Origin: an uncultured Enterovibrio sp.
Lineage (GTDB): Bacteria > Pseudomonadota > Gammaproteobacteria > Enterobacterales > Vibrionaceae
Length of the DNA: 37,623 nucleotides
Direction of reading: 5' to 3'
NCBI GenBank assembly: GCA_947041315.1
Contig: CAMRDW010000009.1
Span: 1-37,623, forward strand
The notes beneath the pieces were generated by a model that made no database searches, was not told where the DNA came from, and saw nothing but the letters and a program-made list of their open reading frames with translations. Shown here in pieces: positions 1-7,612 of this stretch; position 1 is the stretch's first letter; each line of letters opens with the position of its first letter. Made by a program: the position numbers and the translations under genes.

Positions 1-39
1 CCCCCCTTCTTTTGATCTTGATCTTGATTTTGCTCTTAT

Positions 40-262
40 CCCGACCTTTTCAAAATTGCTGAAAAATAAACGACAAATGCGTAATCGTGGCATGGATGCC
101 ACGATAAGGCTTGCCGCGTCGGGAACGCGTTAAGCCTGTTAGCTAATTTTTCGTTTATTTTGAGGTTTGCAATTTTGTTGGTCGCGGCTGGGAGATGCAA
201 GAGGGGTTAGCTGTTGAACCCCTTTTGCTCGGGTGTGGGCTGAAAGCCTGCGATCTTAAGAG
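40..262. repeat. Structured intergenic repeat, copy A
   Basis: The unit opens with CCCGACCTTTTCAAAATTGC and is partly mirrored at about 152-186 by an inverted arm (CGTTTATTTT...GCAATTTTG...GGTCG), so the two ends could pair. Inside are a near-perfect hairpin at 85-104 (TCGTGGCAT / ATGCCACGA) and a second at 107-137 (AGGCTT..CGCGT / ACGCG..AAGCCT). A trailing part contains AGGGGTT/AACCCCT and GGCT/AGCC stems. A related copy lies at 315-668. It could be a MITE-like element or a structured RNA. No protein-coding frame was found. Confidence 0.6.
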
Positions 263-314
263 GTTAAAACAGCAGCCCAAATAAATTAATCCTGAGTGTC
301 CAATTAATCCACTT

Positions 315-668
315 CCCGACCTTTTCAAAATTGCTGAAAAATAAACAACAAATGCGTAATGACGGCAAGGATGCCGTCATAAAGCGTATTGTGTCAGGAA
401 CGCGTTAAGCCTGTTATACCCCTCACCTTTGAAGCTGCCTGGGTGTTGGCTACTCTCGCTCAACCCCATCCATAGCGCCTCTATGTTCAAGGGTTTCACT
501 CGCTTGCCGCCTACATGCAAGATCAAATGTTTTGAGTATCTGCAAATTTGGCGTTTATTTTAAAGCTGGAAATTTTGAAGGTCGTGACAGGAAGATACAA
601 GAGGGATTCGCTGTTGAACCCCTAATGCATGCGGGTCGGGTGTGGGCTGAAAGCCTGCGATCTTAAGA
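315..668. repeat. Structured intergenic repeat, copy B
   Basis: This copy shares its start (CCCGACCTTTTCAAAATTGC), an inverted right arm near 552-584 and the tail ending in CTGCGATCTTAAGA with copy A. It carries about 120 extra bases in the middle. The first hairpin is kept at 360-379, but its stem sequence differs (TGACGGCA / TGCCGTCA), so both strands of the stem changed together. The second hairpin is decayed. No gene was found in 1-690 apart from these repeats. Confidence 0.6.
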
Positions 669-726
669 ACTAAAGATGCCAATCTATGTAAATGAGCTTT
701 AAGTGTCTCGATAAATCATCAAAACC

Positions 727-875
727 ATTTCTAAGCCGCTTATATGGCGGTGAACTCATAGCATTCAAAGAAAAGTGTGTTGATAATTTTCTAAGCCGCC
801 TATATGGCGGTAAACCATCCGATACCAGATTCCTATCAACTCATGAATTTCTAAGCCGCCTATATGGCGGTAAAC
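727..875 (-). CRISPR. Short chromosomal type I-F CRISPR array (3 repeats, 2 spacers)
   Basis: Three 28-bp repeats begin at 727, 788 and 848, separated by spacers of 33 and 32 bp. Read on the minus strand, the leader-proximal repeats start GTTTACCGCC, have an ATATA loop, and end GGCGGCTTAGAAA. This is the type I-F repeat architecture, with a 5-bp stem and GCTTAGAAA end recognised by Cas6f. The repeat at 727 is the distal one and differs slightly (GTGAAC end, one stem base). The array lies outside the island, upstream of the original sbcB start. The ORF-track entry at 692-895 is a shadow of it. No cas genes are in the window. Confidence 0.9.
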
Positions 876-1012
876 ACCGGATTCTGAAGCAATAACGCAC
901 TGATAGCAAGGGATCAAAACCAAAAACCCTCTTTTACCCTTCTAAAAACGATGAGACTTAAATTATTGTTTATTAAGGAAATATTTAATAGGCAAAAAAA
1001 GATCAAAACAAG
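876..1012 (-). promoter_or_regulatory. CRISPR leader of the chromosomal array
   Basis: The sequence next to the repeat at 848-875 resembles the flanks of the other two arrays: a TTCTGAAGCAA-like start, TGATAGCAAGGGAT, an ATTGTTTATTAAGG core, and an inverted pair of ACCCTT / AAGGGT motifs. Conservation beside three arrays on the same side identifies it as the leader. It should hold the promoter and the integration signals for new spacers. Exact promoter hexamers were not assigned. Confidence 0.7.
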
Positions 1013-1220
1013 GGTAAAAAGCAAAAAGTAAGGGATATACCCAAGACACTTGAAAATGCGCACCAGCGACAAACGCGTGAAGACCCTGAGCATATGTTCA
1101 ATGAATTGAATTTACTTTACAATTTATTCTATTTGGCGCTGATGAGAAAAACAGACCTCTCCAGAGGATATGTGAAGATGAAGGCTGGTATCGCAGTCGG
1201 CTGATAAAAAAGAGGGGAAT

Positions 1221-1340
1221 GTGACAAAAAAGCCAACAGCCCAGCCGTTTCAAAGCGACGAGTCCATCAAAGATGAAAAGCGCTCGACAAGAAAAACAGA
1301 CAGAAATTCAGGCGAAACATCCAAGAAAAAAACACAATAA
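1221..1340 (+). CDS. Possible small hydrophilic ORF (39 aa)
   Basis: A GTG-started frame follows a good ribosome-binding sequence (AGAGGGGAAT-GTG) and runs 39 codons to TAA. The product would be very hydrophilic and Lys/Ser/Thr/Glu-rich (it starts VTKKPTAQ and ends KKKTQ). No family is recognised. It ends about 95 bp before the sbcB start codon in the host flank. The remainder of 1013-1435 shows no other convincing gene and probably holds the native sbcB promoter. The ORF could be fortuitous. Confidence 0.25.
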   Translation: MTKKPTAQPFQSDESIKDEKRSTRKTDRNSGETSKKKTQ

Positions 1341-1435
1341 CCGCTCAATTTCGTTTAAAAAACAAAACACACATTCAAGATAACCTATTTAAAATAAATG
1401 GGTTAGATACAACTACAGCCACATTAGAGACACCC

Positions 1436-1482
1436 ATGAACAACACAGAACAAGCCACATTTTACTTTATAGATTATGAAAC
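1436..1482. other. attL: left copy of the 47-bp integration core
   Basis: These 47 bases are identical to 37569-37615, from the ATG of sbcB to GATTATGAAAC. To the left, the flanks differ completely; to the right, this copy continues CTTAACG while the other continues ATTTGG. A perfect direct repeat that restores a gene at one end and lies beside an integrase at the other is the normal product of site-specific integration. The crossover point within the 47 bp cannot be placed. Confidence 0.9.
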
Positions 1483-1501
1483 CTTAACGCTAACGTTATG
1501 A
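1436..1501 (+). pseudogene. Left remnant of sbcB (exonuclease I) 5' end
   Basis: The frame begins ATGAACAACACAGAACAAGC and encodes MNNTEQATFYFIDYET, then departs from the exonuclease I sequence and stops at TGA after 21 codons. The intact continuation (DYETFG, the first exonuclease motif of SbcB) is found at the right end of the island. This fragment keeps the original promoter side of sbcB but is cut off by the insertion, so it is a dead stub. Confidence 0.85.
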
Positions 1502-1534
1502 TTCAACTTACATCTAATTCTAAGCGATAAGAAT

Positions 1535-1555
1535 AAGACGCAAATAAGACGCAAA
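1535..1555 (+). promoter_or_regulatory. Putative integrase arm-type sites (left arm)
   Basis: Two direct copies of AAGACGCAAA lie 11 bp apart, one helical turn, about 53 bp inside attL. The same GACGCAA motif occurs three times beside attR. Phage-type tyrosine recombinases bind such repeated arm sites through their N-terminal domain. Assignment is by repetition and position only. Confidence 0.6.
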
Positions 1556-1591
1556 ACCACCTAAAAATACGAGTGTAGACAGGTATCGTCT

Positions 1592-2287
1592 TTAAAGGTG
1601 ACAGGTAAGCAGTGACGCATCATCAATCACCATTGAAAATGAGTCTTGAAACAACGCCTCGGCAACAGCGGATATCATTACAGAAGAACGCAACTCTCCA
1701 ATAAGCTCATCTCTCGAAGAAACACTAAACTTCAACATCAACCGTTCAATTCTTGAACGGGCTGCCTTTTGAGTAATAAAAAATATCCTTGCGGCCTGTG
1801 AAGCGTTATAGCCAAACTTTAGAGCGACAATGATAAGAGCATCAAGGCGACTAAGCTTAAACGCACTAATCTTTGATGTACGCTTTAATTTCAACGTCAT
1901 ATACAACGATTCTTCAGAGTGTAGGATTGATTGTCCCTCAAAAATGATCCCTATTAATTTCTTATTAAAAAATAATGGCCTTTTCGAGAAGCAAAATGCC
2001 TGACCCCGAGAGAAATCAATTGTTTTTATTTGAATTTTGTTTTTTATGATATGAGAAATTTGTGCTTTGTATTGCTGATGAAGATTGGCGTGCAAAGGAA
2101 ATAGAAATTTCGCTGTTGTATTGATAATTATTGGATTTCTATTTAGATCAAAAATGATGTGTGCTGATTCAGATCCCGCAACATAGCAACCAATAGCATG
2201 AAAATAGAGATCTATGCATTCACCATTATTCGACTCATGTCTCAATTTGGCCCAGTTTCGAGGCAGTCTGCCCCTGTGATCAGCCAT
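1592..2287 (-). CDS. LuxR-type transcriptional regulator (PAS-like N-terminus)
   Basis: 231 aa. The C-terminal ~70 residues match the LuxR helix-turn-helix pattern: LSRLDALIIVALKFGYNASQ, a recognition-helix stretch AARSRIERLMLKF, and the closing SSRDEL. The N-terminal half (HIIFDLNRNPIIIN, then a strand-rich stretch with FEGQSIL) looks like a PAS-type sensory fold. It is the first gene inside attL and points toward the host flank. No SD lies at a good distance from the listed ATG (AAAGG is about 17 nt upstream), so the start is uncertain. It is likely cargo controlling a host or island function; the target is unknown. Confidence 0.6.
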   Translation of the reverse strand: MADHRGRLPRNWAKLRHESNNGECIDLYFHAIGCYVAGSESAHIIFDLNRNPIIINTTAKFLFPLHANLHQQYKAQISHIIKNKIQIKTIDFSRGQAFCFSKRPLFFNKKLIGIIFEGQSILHSEESLYMTLKLKRTSKISAFKLSRLDALIIVALKFGYNASQAARIFFITQKAARSRIERLMLKFSVSSRDELIGELRSSVMISAVAEALFQDSFSMVIDDASLLTCHL

Positions 2288-2334
2288 TTCATTGATTTAA
2301 CATTCCTTTGATGATTGAAAAATAAGAAATTAAT

Positions 2335-2526
2335 ATGAAGCACAACTCAACTCAAGCTTGCGCATTACATCAAATATCTAGCGCATTACTTCTGGTTTTA
2401 GATCAGATGGATAAAAATACATTTGAATACGACACTATCGAACTCATAGCTACATACGCTGGAGATCAAGCAAATAAAGCTACTATAAACAAAAAAAAAT
2501 CACTTGTGAAAAACTGTGATAAATAG
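2335..2526 (+). CDS. Small hypothetical protein, divergent from the LuxR-like gene
   Basis: 63 aa, beginning MKHNSTQACALHQISSALLL. The first 45 residues look like a genuine small helical protein (SALLLVLDQMDKNTFEYDTI); the last 15 are lysine-rich. The gene starts 47 bp from the LuxR-like start on the opposite strand, so the two may share a regulatory region. The SD is weak (AAGAAAT). No family is recognised and no function is proposed. Confidence 0.4.
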   Translation: MKHNSTQACALHQISSALLLVLDQMDKNTFEYDTIELIATYAGDQANKATINKKKSLVKNCDK

Positions 2527-2536
2527 CGTGCATATC

Positions 2537-2565
2537 AAAAAAAAAAGCGTTACGGATAACGCTTT
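2537..2565 (-). terminator. Intrinsic terminator downstream of CRISPR array 2
   Basis: A 9-bp stem AAAGCGTTA / TAACGCTTT with a CGGA loop (2544-2565) is followed, on the minus strand, by a run of ten T. The only leftward transcript reaching it would come from the CRISPR array ending at 2891. The U-run on the plus strand is poor, so the small + ORF ending at 2526 is a less likely client. Confidence 0.65.
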
Positions 2566-2890
2566 AGACTTAAAATCCACACCTGCTGGTGATGACCAAG
2601 ATGACTGAAAAATTTTTATTTCACGCGAGTGTGACTCGTTTGTTTGTGACAAGGTCCAGGAAGGACCCAGTCATAAATCTCACATATGCGCATATAAAAG
2701 AATAAGCATTAACGCATATATAAGCCACCAAATAGGATTAAGGGACAACATCAATGGTGACAAAGGATGAAGACGATTTTAGTGGCTCAAAACTTTATAT
2801 GTAGAAACGGATAATTTGAAACGTGTTTTCGAAGATTTTGAAGGAAAAACAAAAAAAGAGACCGCATAAATTGAAACATATTTTTTTGTT
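2566..2890. other. Gene-poor stretch with a possible gene remnant
   Basis: No complete ORF is convincing here. A hairpin GGTCC/GGACC lies near 2654-2668. The + frame ending near 2868 encodes a coherent tail (TDNLKRVFEDFEGKTKKETA then stop) but is interrupted by a stop upstream, so it may be the end of a decayed gene. Otherwise AT-rich intergenic DNA. Confidence 0.35.
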
Positions 2891-4179
2891 TAAACCCAAT
2901 AACTACGTGGCGGTGAACTCCATATCCGGTTCCTGTGTTGGGATTAGCTGTTTCTAAGCCGCCTGCGTGGCGGTGAACTTTAAAAAAAATTACGGGGATA
3001 TGAAAATAGATTTCTAAGCCGCCTGCGTGGCGGTGAACAAATCAGCTTGCTGGCGTTGCATAGCAGTATTTTTCTAAGCCGCCTGCGTGGCGGTGAACAT
3101 TATTCTTGAAAATCAAAATCATGCTTTGCTTTTCTAAGCCGCCTGCGTGGCGGTGAACGCATGAGAATGGATGATTGCATGGAATCAAACTTTCTAAGCC
3201 GCCTGCGTGGCGGTGAACATTCTGATTTAATAAAAAGGTACGGTAATAGCTTTCTAAGCCGCCTGCGTGGCGGTGAACTGGAACGAATGGTATAGAGACC
3301 AAAACCTACATTTCTAAGCCGCCTGCGTGGCGGTGAACACGCTAATACAGCCCCTTAAAATCTTACTAAGTTTCTAAGCCGCCTGCGTGGCGGTGAACAC
3401 CCCATCACCCCACCATCACCCAGAAATACATTTCTAAGCCGCCTGCGTGGCGGTGAACCTTTTCGCTCTGCACATGTCACCGAGGAACGATTTCTAAGCC
3501 GCCTGCGTGGCGGTGAACGGATATATGCTTATTGAAATCATATTTGTACTTTTCTAAGCCGCCTGCGTGGCGGTGAACAAATTGATTAGCAAAATCAAAG
3601 AGTACAGAAATTTCTAAGCCGCCTGCGTGGCGGTGAACCAGTAGAGCTTTAAATTTTGCGCCGGTCATTATTTCTAAGCCGCCTGCGTGGCGGTGAACAT
3701 CATCATTGCGTTCATTGATCGCACCTCTAATTTCTAAGCCGCCTGCGTGGCGGTGAACTGAAGAAAAGAAGAAATTAGACCCTTCCTTTAGTTTCTAAGC
3801 CGCCTGCGTGGCGGTGAACTTATTGATCATAAAATGCATTTCTTTTTTTATTTTCTAAGCCGCCTGCGTGGCGGTGAACCCTCTGATTAAGTTAAAACAC
3901 TATAATTGAAATTTCTAAGCCGCCTGCGTGGCGGTGAACAGTAAGACCCAAAAAAACATACAGAGATGTTTTTTCTAAGCCGCCTGCGTGGCGGTGAACG
4001 TTTTCCCGTTTTTTGATAAAGCACCAAAAGCTTTCTAAGCCGCCTGCGTGGCGGTGAACTCAGTTTCGTTAACCGATCAGCTTTTTCAGATTTTCTAAGC
4101 CGCCTGCGTGGCGGTGAACAAGCGCACAATTACAGAAACTCGTTTCAGTCATTTCTAAGCCGCCTGCGTGGCGGTGAAC
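2891..4179 (-). CRISPR. Type I-F CRISPR array 2 (22 repeats, 21 spacers), inside the island
   Basis: Twenty-one identical 28-bp repeats start at 2951 and recur every 60 bp to 4152, with one 61-bp step at 3731-3792. A decayed repeat at 2891-2918 keeps only the CGTGGCGGTGAAC half and marks the distal end. On the minus strand the repeat reads GTTCACCGCCACGCAGGCGG then CTTAGAAA: a CCGCC/GGCGG stem with an ACGCA loop, a type I-F (Cas6f) repeat. Twenty spacers are 32 bp and one is 33 bp; none repeats another by eye. ORF-track entries at 3042, 3477 and 3887 are shadows. No cas genes accompany it. It lies between attL and the first integrase, so it belongs to the mobile element. Confidence 0.97.
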
Positions 4180-4330
4180 TATAAATTCTGAAGCAAAAAG
4201 CCGCTAATAGCAAGGGATGCCCCCTTAAAACCTTCTTTTCACCTTGTAAAAAACAGGACCTCATAAGCGATTGTTTATTAAGGGAATTATTTTCAATCAA
4301 AATAAGAAGGTCTAAACAAGGGTAAAAATA
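4180..4330 (-). promoter_or_regulatory. CRISPR leader of array 2
   Basis: Next to the newest repeat are TTCTGAAGCAA, TAATAGCAAGGGAT, an ATTGTTTATTAAGG core, and inverted ACCTT / AAGGT motifs around it, ending ACAAGGGTAAAAA. The same layout flanks arrays 1 and 3. The leader should drive leftward transcription of the pre-crRNA and direct spacer insertion at 4152-4179. The near-perfect newest repeats suggest that the array is or recently was active. Confidence 0.75.
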
Positions 4331-4422
4331 AACATTGTGGATTTTCAGATAGGGAGAAATCGTCTTAAGACACTATGTGACAGTGAATCCTCATTTGAGG
4401 TTTAAATAAAGGAAATGGCTTT

Positions 4423-4449
4423 TTTCTAATCTACCTACGCGGCAGTTAC
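4423..4449 (-). repeat. Isolated degenerate CRISPR repeat upstream of leader 2
   Basis: TTTCTAATCTACCTACGCGG followed by CAGTTAC matches the array repeat at both ends and in the stem-loop area, with several substitutions and one missing base. It lies about 240 bp beyond the leader, with no second repeat at 60 bp. It may be a relic of an older array or chance similarity. Confidence 0.4.
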
Positions 4450-4589
4450 GGACAGCATTCTGTTAACACTCGAATAGATGAACTATACAAAAAAGAACGA
4501 ACCAATGAAAATAAACCGCATAACATGAGAATTGATCTTTTCCCAAATTATACGGCGGCATTTCCCATTCCAACCACCCGCTTATAGTT

Positions 4590-4679
4590 CTAACTGATGG
4601 ATAAACCAATAAAGTTTTTGCCTTCATCATCATCCTAACTGATGGATAAACCAATAAAGTTTTTGCCTTTATCATCATC
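4590..4679. repeat. 45-bp tandem duplication
   Basis: Two adjacent copies of a 45-bp unit starting CTAACTGATGGATAAACCAA differ at one position. The ORF-track frame 4463-4708 reads a 15-residue repeat through it (KAKTLLVYPSVR twice) but has no recognisable family, so it is not called as a gene. The rest of 4331-4744 shows nothing else beyond the isolated CRISPR-like repeat. Confidence 0.7.
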
Positions 4680-4744
4680 CTCTTTGATTTATTCAGAAAA
4701 AAGCGCAACGTGATGATATTAAATAGAAATACAGGGAATTGAAA

Positions 4745-5998
4745 TTAGAGCGAGACAGGTGTGAGACAGCTTGACCAGCGCGATTTTAAGTGCAAATGAT
4801 AGTCATTTATCGCTGTTTTCTTAAGATCTTCGATGTGTGAATGCATATAAACTTGATCAAGCTTGTCTTTTGCATGATTCAATAAAGATTCACAAATAAT
4901 GTAATCAATGCCAATTTCTAACCACACTGATTTGGCTCTCTTTCGTAAATCATGGGCTGACCATTCCCTTTTTGAGACCTGTCTCACCCATTGGCTCGCA
5001 AGAGATCCATAAGCCGGCTTATTTTGATGAAAAGAGATTGGAAAGACATAATCCCCCGAATAGCCTTTTGATTTTTGCCAGTTCCGGTAAGAAAGAAGCA
5101 AGGCGGCCATTGGATCGGAAAGAGGGTAAATCATCTCTACGCCTGATTTTGTGTCAGTAGATGGAATAACCCAATGATTTAAGCTGAATGAGATGTTCTT
5201 CCATTTTGCTTTTCTTGTTTCGCCGATTCTTGCACCGTGACCAAGGAGCATCAAAACAAGCATGCGAATTTTAGGCGGTTGTTTTGCGCAATCTTCAAGA
5301 ATGCCTTTGATTTGTTCGCTATTAACTCGGCACCCTCGCACTTGAGCCTTTGTTAAACTGAAATTGTCAGGGAAAAAGTTTTTAAATTTAATCTCCGAAA
5401 GCGGGTTCGATGTGATGTGTTTTAAACGCTTGGCGCTCGAAAATGCGGCTTTTAGTAGACTGAATAAAGCTTTCACGTAGCTGACTGAATACCCTTCATT
5501 AAACATCTCTTGCACCAGGTTCTCGTCAATAATTTCATGGTTGAGGGTTTCGACAGGTTCACCATGGAAAATCCCGATTAAGTGGCGGTTGGACATACTG
5601 CGAAGATTATTCAACCTTTCTTTGCTTGAGTTTTTCTTTTTCACTTCACGAAGTACATGCCACTCAATCAATTGATCGACAGTCTCAAATCGATTGCAGC
5701 TCACCGCTTTATCTTGTGCGATAGTGATCGTAGCGGCGCTCACTAATGACATTATGTCTTTTGCTGATGTCGCAGGGTAAGTGCCAATACGATACGGATA
5801 TTGTTTTCCTCCCTCATAACGATAAAACCACCATGTGCCCGCGCTTCTTTTTGCGTTAAATCGTAAATAAAGGGAGGTTCGCACGTCTTTTAGTTGTCGA
5901 ACTCTTTGATCGCGTAAGTGCTTTTCGATTTGAGCGTCAGAAATCTTAAGGCTAATCGTCGATGCAAAAAACACGCCTTGGTTAAAGGATACTTTCAT
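4745..5998 (-). CDS. Tyrosine recombinase/integrase at the end of the late operon
   Basis: 417 aa. The N-terminus carries an arm-binding-like segment (SLYLRFNAKR, then GTWWFYRYEGGKQYPYRIGT). A core-binding region precedes a complete catalytic set: Arg in GHGARIGETR, Lys in TDTKSG, His-x-x-Arg in SAHDLRKR, a second His in LLNHAKDK, and the Tyr in QVYMHS. It should cut and rejoin DNA through a 3'-phosphotyrosine. Its ATG overlaps the stop of gene D (ATGA), so it appears translationally coupled to the tail genes, which is unusual for an integrase. The 36209-37387 integrase sits beside attR, so this one may act on another site, in dimer resolution or in inversion. Its own attachment site was not found. 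Confidence 0.85.
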   Translation of the reverse strand: MKVSFNQGVFFASTISLKISDAQIEKHLRDQRVRQLKDVRTSLYLRFNAKRSAGTWWFYRYEGGKQYPYRIGTYPATSAKDIMSLVSAATITIAQDKAVSCNRFETVDQLIEWHVLREVKKKNSSKERLNNLRSMSNRHLIGIFHGEPVETLNHEIIDENLVQEMFNEGYSVSYVKALFSLLKAAFSSAKRLKHITSNPLSEIKFKNFFPDNFSLTKAQVRGCRVNSEQIKGILEDCAKQPPKIRMLVLMLLGHGARIGETRKAKWKNISFSLNHWVIPSTDTKSGVEMIYPLSDPMAALLLSYRNWQKSKGYSGDYVFPISFHQNKPAYGSLASQWVRQVSKREWSAHDLRKRAKSVWLEIGIDYIICESLLNHAKDKLDQVYMHSHIEDLKKTAINDYHLHLKSRWSSCLTPVSL

Positions 5999-6972
5999 TC
6001 TTCAACGACCAACGTTGCAGAGATGCTCATGCTACTTGCTTGTTGCCCTTGCCCCGAAAAACTCACTTTATCGATGCTGCACATCCCTTCTACAAGTTTT
6101 GGAAATGATGCGTCGAAATGAATCAATCCTTCAGCAAATACCTTGGGATTGATGGGGGCCGTTATCGTCAATTTACGCCCTTCTCGCTTTATTTTTCGAA
6201 GCTCAGCGGCGCATGCTTGCTCTGCCTCTTCTTTTGAGTTCTTGTCTTGTCGCAAAGGCTTGAAGGGATCTTCACCGCGCTGCACTTCTTGCCTCACACC
6301 GGTATCTTTTGAAATCCAGAATGCGCGGACGCCATTAAATTCAAAGCGACCATCAAGATCACCTGTTACATTCACAAAATCAGACGAGAGGGGTGAATTA
6401 TAAGCGGGAAGTGACAGGGTCACGGTTTCAATGGCCTGACCCGAGGCGGCTTTTGACATGCCCTTGGGGGCAAAGATAAATTTATCATCAACGGGCTTTG
6501 CGACTGCATCGAATTGCTTTGCCATTCTTCTTAAAAATGCTTGAACAGTTTCATCTGTTCTGTCGATGTGTTTAATGACGATATTTTTTAAAAGGGGGTG
6601 AATAACAGGAATAAAACCGTGTGGCGTAACGCAATCAGAAACAATTTTGCTTATTGTTGCATCGCTCCAGGAGAAGCTTTTTCTTGCTCGAAACTCAGTC
6701 TTATCATTCACTGAAAAGGGGGCGACAGTTAAAACAAGCGTGATCGTTCTTGGTTGCAATGAGAAAGAACGTCTTGATATTTGAAATTCACCGCGATCAA
6801 CCCCACAAAGGAAGGCCGTATATTTTTCGCCTTTGGGCGGCAGACCATCAATATCATCTGAATTGATCGTTAATGTCAGTGAATCCCCATCTAAGCCGCT
6901 GCTGTCTTCTAGCGACCAGCGGGTAAGCCGCGCATGAATAAGATCTGCGTTTTTACCTGTAATTTTCAACAT
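5995..6972 (-). CDS. D: P2 gpD-like tail hub protein
   Basis: 325 aa, close to the usual gpD length. Features of the phage late control D / tail hub family are visible: an N-terminal LTRWSLEDSSGLDGDSLTLT, the FFxG-like GVDRGEFQISRRSFSL segment, and LRRMAKQFDAVAKPVDDKFI. The protein forms the central hub to which the tail spike is attached in contractile tails. It follows X directly and precedes the integrase with an ATGA overlap. In P2 the name 'late control' was historical; here it is a structural protein. Confidence 0.88.
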   Translation of the reverse strand: MLKITGKNADLIHARLTRWSLEDSSGLDGDSLTLTINSDDIDGLPPKGEKYTAFLCGVDRGEFQISRRSFSLQPRTITLVLTVAPFSVNDKTEFRARKSFSWSDATISKIVSDCVTPHGFIPVIHPLLKNIVIKHIDRTDETVQAFLRRMAKQFDAVAKPVDDKFIFAPKGMSKAASGQAIETVTLSLPAYNSPLSSDFVNVTGDLDGRFEFNGVRAFWISKDTGVRQEVQRGEDPFKPLRQDKNSKEEAEQACAAELRKIKREGRKLTITAPINPKVFAEGLIHFDASFPKLVEGMCSIDKVSFSGQGQQASSMSISATLVVEE

Positions 6973-6975
6973 GGT

Positions 6976-7179
6976 TTAATCCCAACTCCGAATAATTTTT
7001 GTAGTATTTTTTTGGTGCGTCACTTTAGGCAATGTCACAAAAGTGTCTTCAAGAAAAACCGCGCTTCGAACGTGCGTGTTTAATGCATAAAAGGCGCGCT
7101 CTGTTCCATCATCATCTTCACCGATGTTTTTAAATAAAAAATCTGTGATTAGATCCCCCTTCTTCGCTTTAATCTTCAT
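6976..7179 (-). CDS. X: P2 gpX-like tail protein
   Basis: 67 aa from the ATG of MKIKAKKGDLITDFLFKNIG, chosen because the longer ORF-track start lies deep within U. The small size, the start KGDLITD and the position between U and D fit gpX (tail protein X family, LysM-like). The gene begins inside the last codons of U (10-nt overlap). The family takes part in baseplate hub assembly. Assignment rests partly on gene order. Confidence 0.75.
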   Translation of the reverse strand: MKIKAKKGDLITDFLFKNIGEDDDGTERAFYALNTHVRSAVFLEDTFVTLPKVTHQKNTTKIIRSWD

Positions 7180-7540
7180 TGCGATATTCCATAAGCTGAA
7201 AGCTGACATCCGTCACCATAGCGTGCCCATTATGGATCATTTCAGAACGCCCCTCCGTTAAGGCTTGAATTGTCCATTTTCCGAGATTGCGCCCTTCCCC
7301 GTCGCTCACTTGCTGCGGCTCTGGCATCAATGCGCGCAATTTATCGACACTCACCGCCGCGCCGCTTTGGATCCATTTTGCGGAGAGATCTATTTTCTCC
7401 AGAGCTCGCCCGGTTCTTTCTGATCGCGCACCATTTAACAAAGGCGTCTCCGAATAAACACCAGCACTCACACGGTTAAATTTTGAAAGCGGGGTTTTCT
7501 TTTCAACGCTAAACACAAACTCACCAATGATCATGTGCAT
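7169..7540 (-). CDS. U: P2 gpU-like tail protein
   Basis: 123 aa from the ATG in GAGGAAATCTT-ATG, which has a clear SD; the ORF track adds 13 residues. MHMIIGEFVFSVEKKTPLSK, the middle GRALEKIDLSAKWI, and GKWTIQALTEGRSEM are typical of the phage P2 GpU family, involved in the tail end/neck region. It lies between the Rha gene and X, as expected from the order T-U-X-D with one insertion. Confidence 0.85.
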   Translation of the reverse strand: MHMIIGEFVFSVEKKTPLSKFNRVSAGVYSETPLLNGARSERTGRALEKIDLSAKWIQSGAAVSVDKLRALMPEPQQVSDGEGRNLGKWTIQALTEGRSEMIHNGHAMVTDVSFQLMEYRNED

Positions 7541-7563
7541 AAGATTTCCTCTAATTTTAAGCA

Positions 7564-7592
7564 AAAAAAAAGGCCGCAATAAATGCGACCCT
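7564..7592 (-). terminator. Intrinsic terminator after the Rha-like gene
   Basis: On the minus strand a stem GGTCGCA / TGCGGCC with a short loop is followed by nine T, starting 21 bp after the Rha stop. It lies inside the tail operon ahead of U, so late transcripts must pass it by antitermination, or U-X-D need another promoter. Confidence 0.65.
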
Positions 7593-7612
7593 TGGATAGT
7601 TCACTGAAATGT

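Noticed and set aside
692-895. ORF with repeated FLSRLYGG peptides
   Set aside because: It is a translation of the CRISPR repeats; the 60-bp period leaves the same frame open by chance.
2335-2526. Small gene next to an HTH gene as an anti-CRISPR pair
   Set aside because: The usual acr-aca order is same-strand with the regulator downstream; here the genes are divergent and no known Acr features are visible.
3042-4129. Three ORFs with VHRHAGGLE or SPPRRRLRK repeats
   Set aside because: These are shadows of CRISPR array 2 in two frames, with no start signals.
4463-4708. 81-aa ORF with KAKTLLVYPSVR repeated
   Set aside because: It results from a 45-bp tandem duplication; no family, no SD and odd composition.
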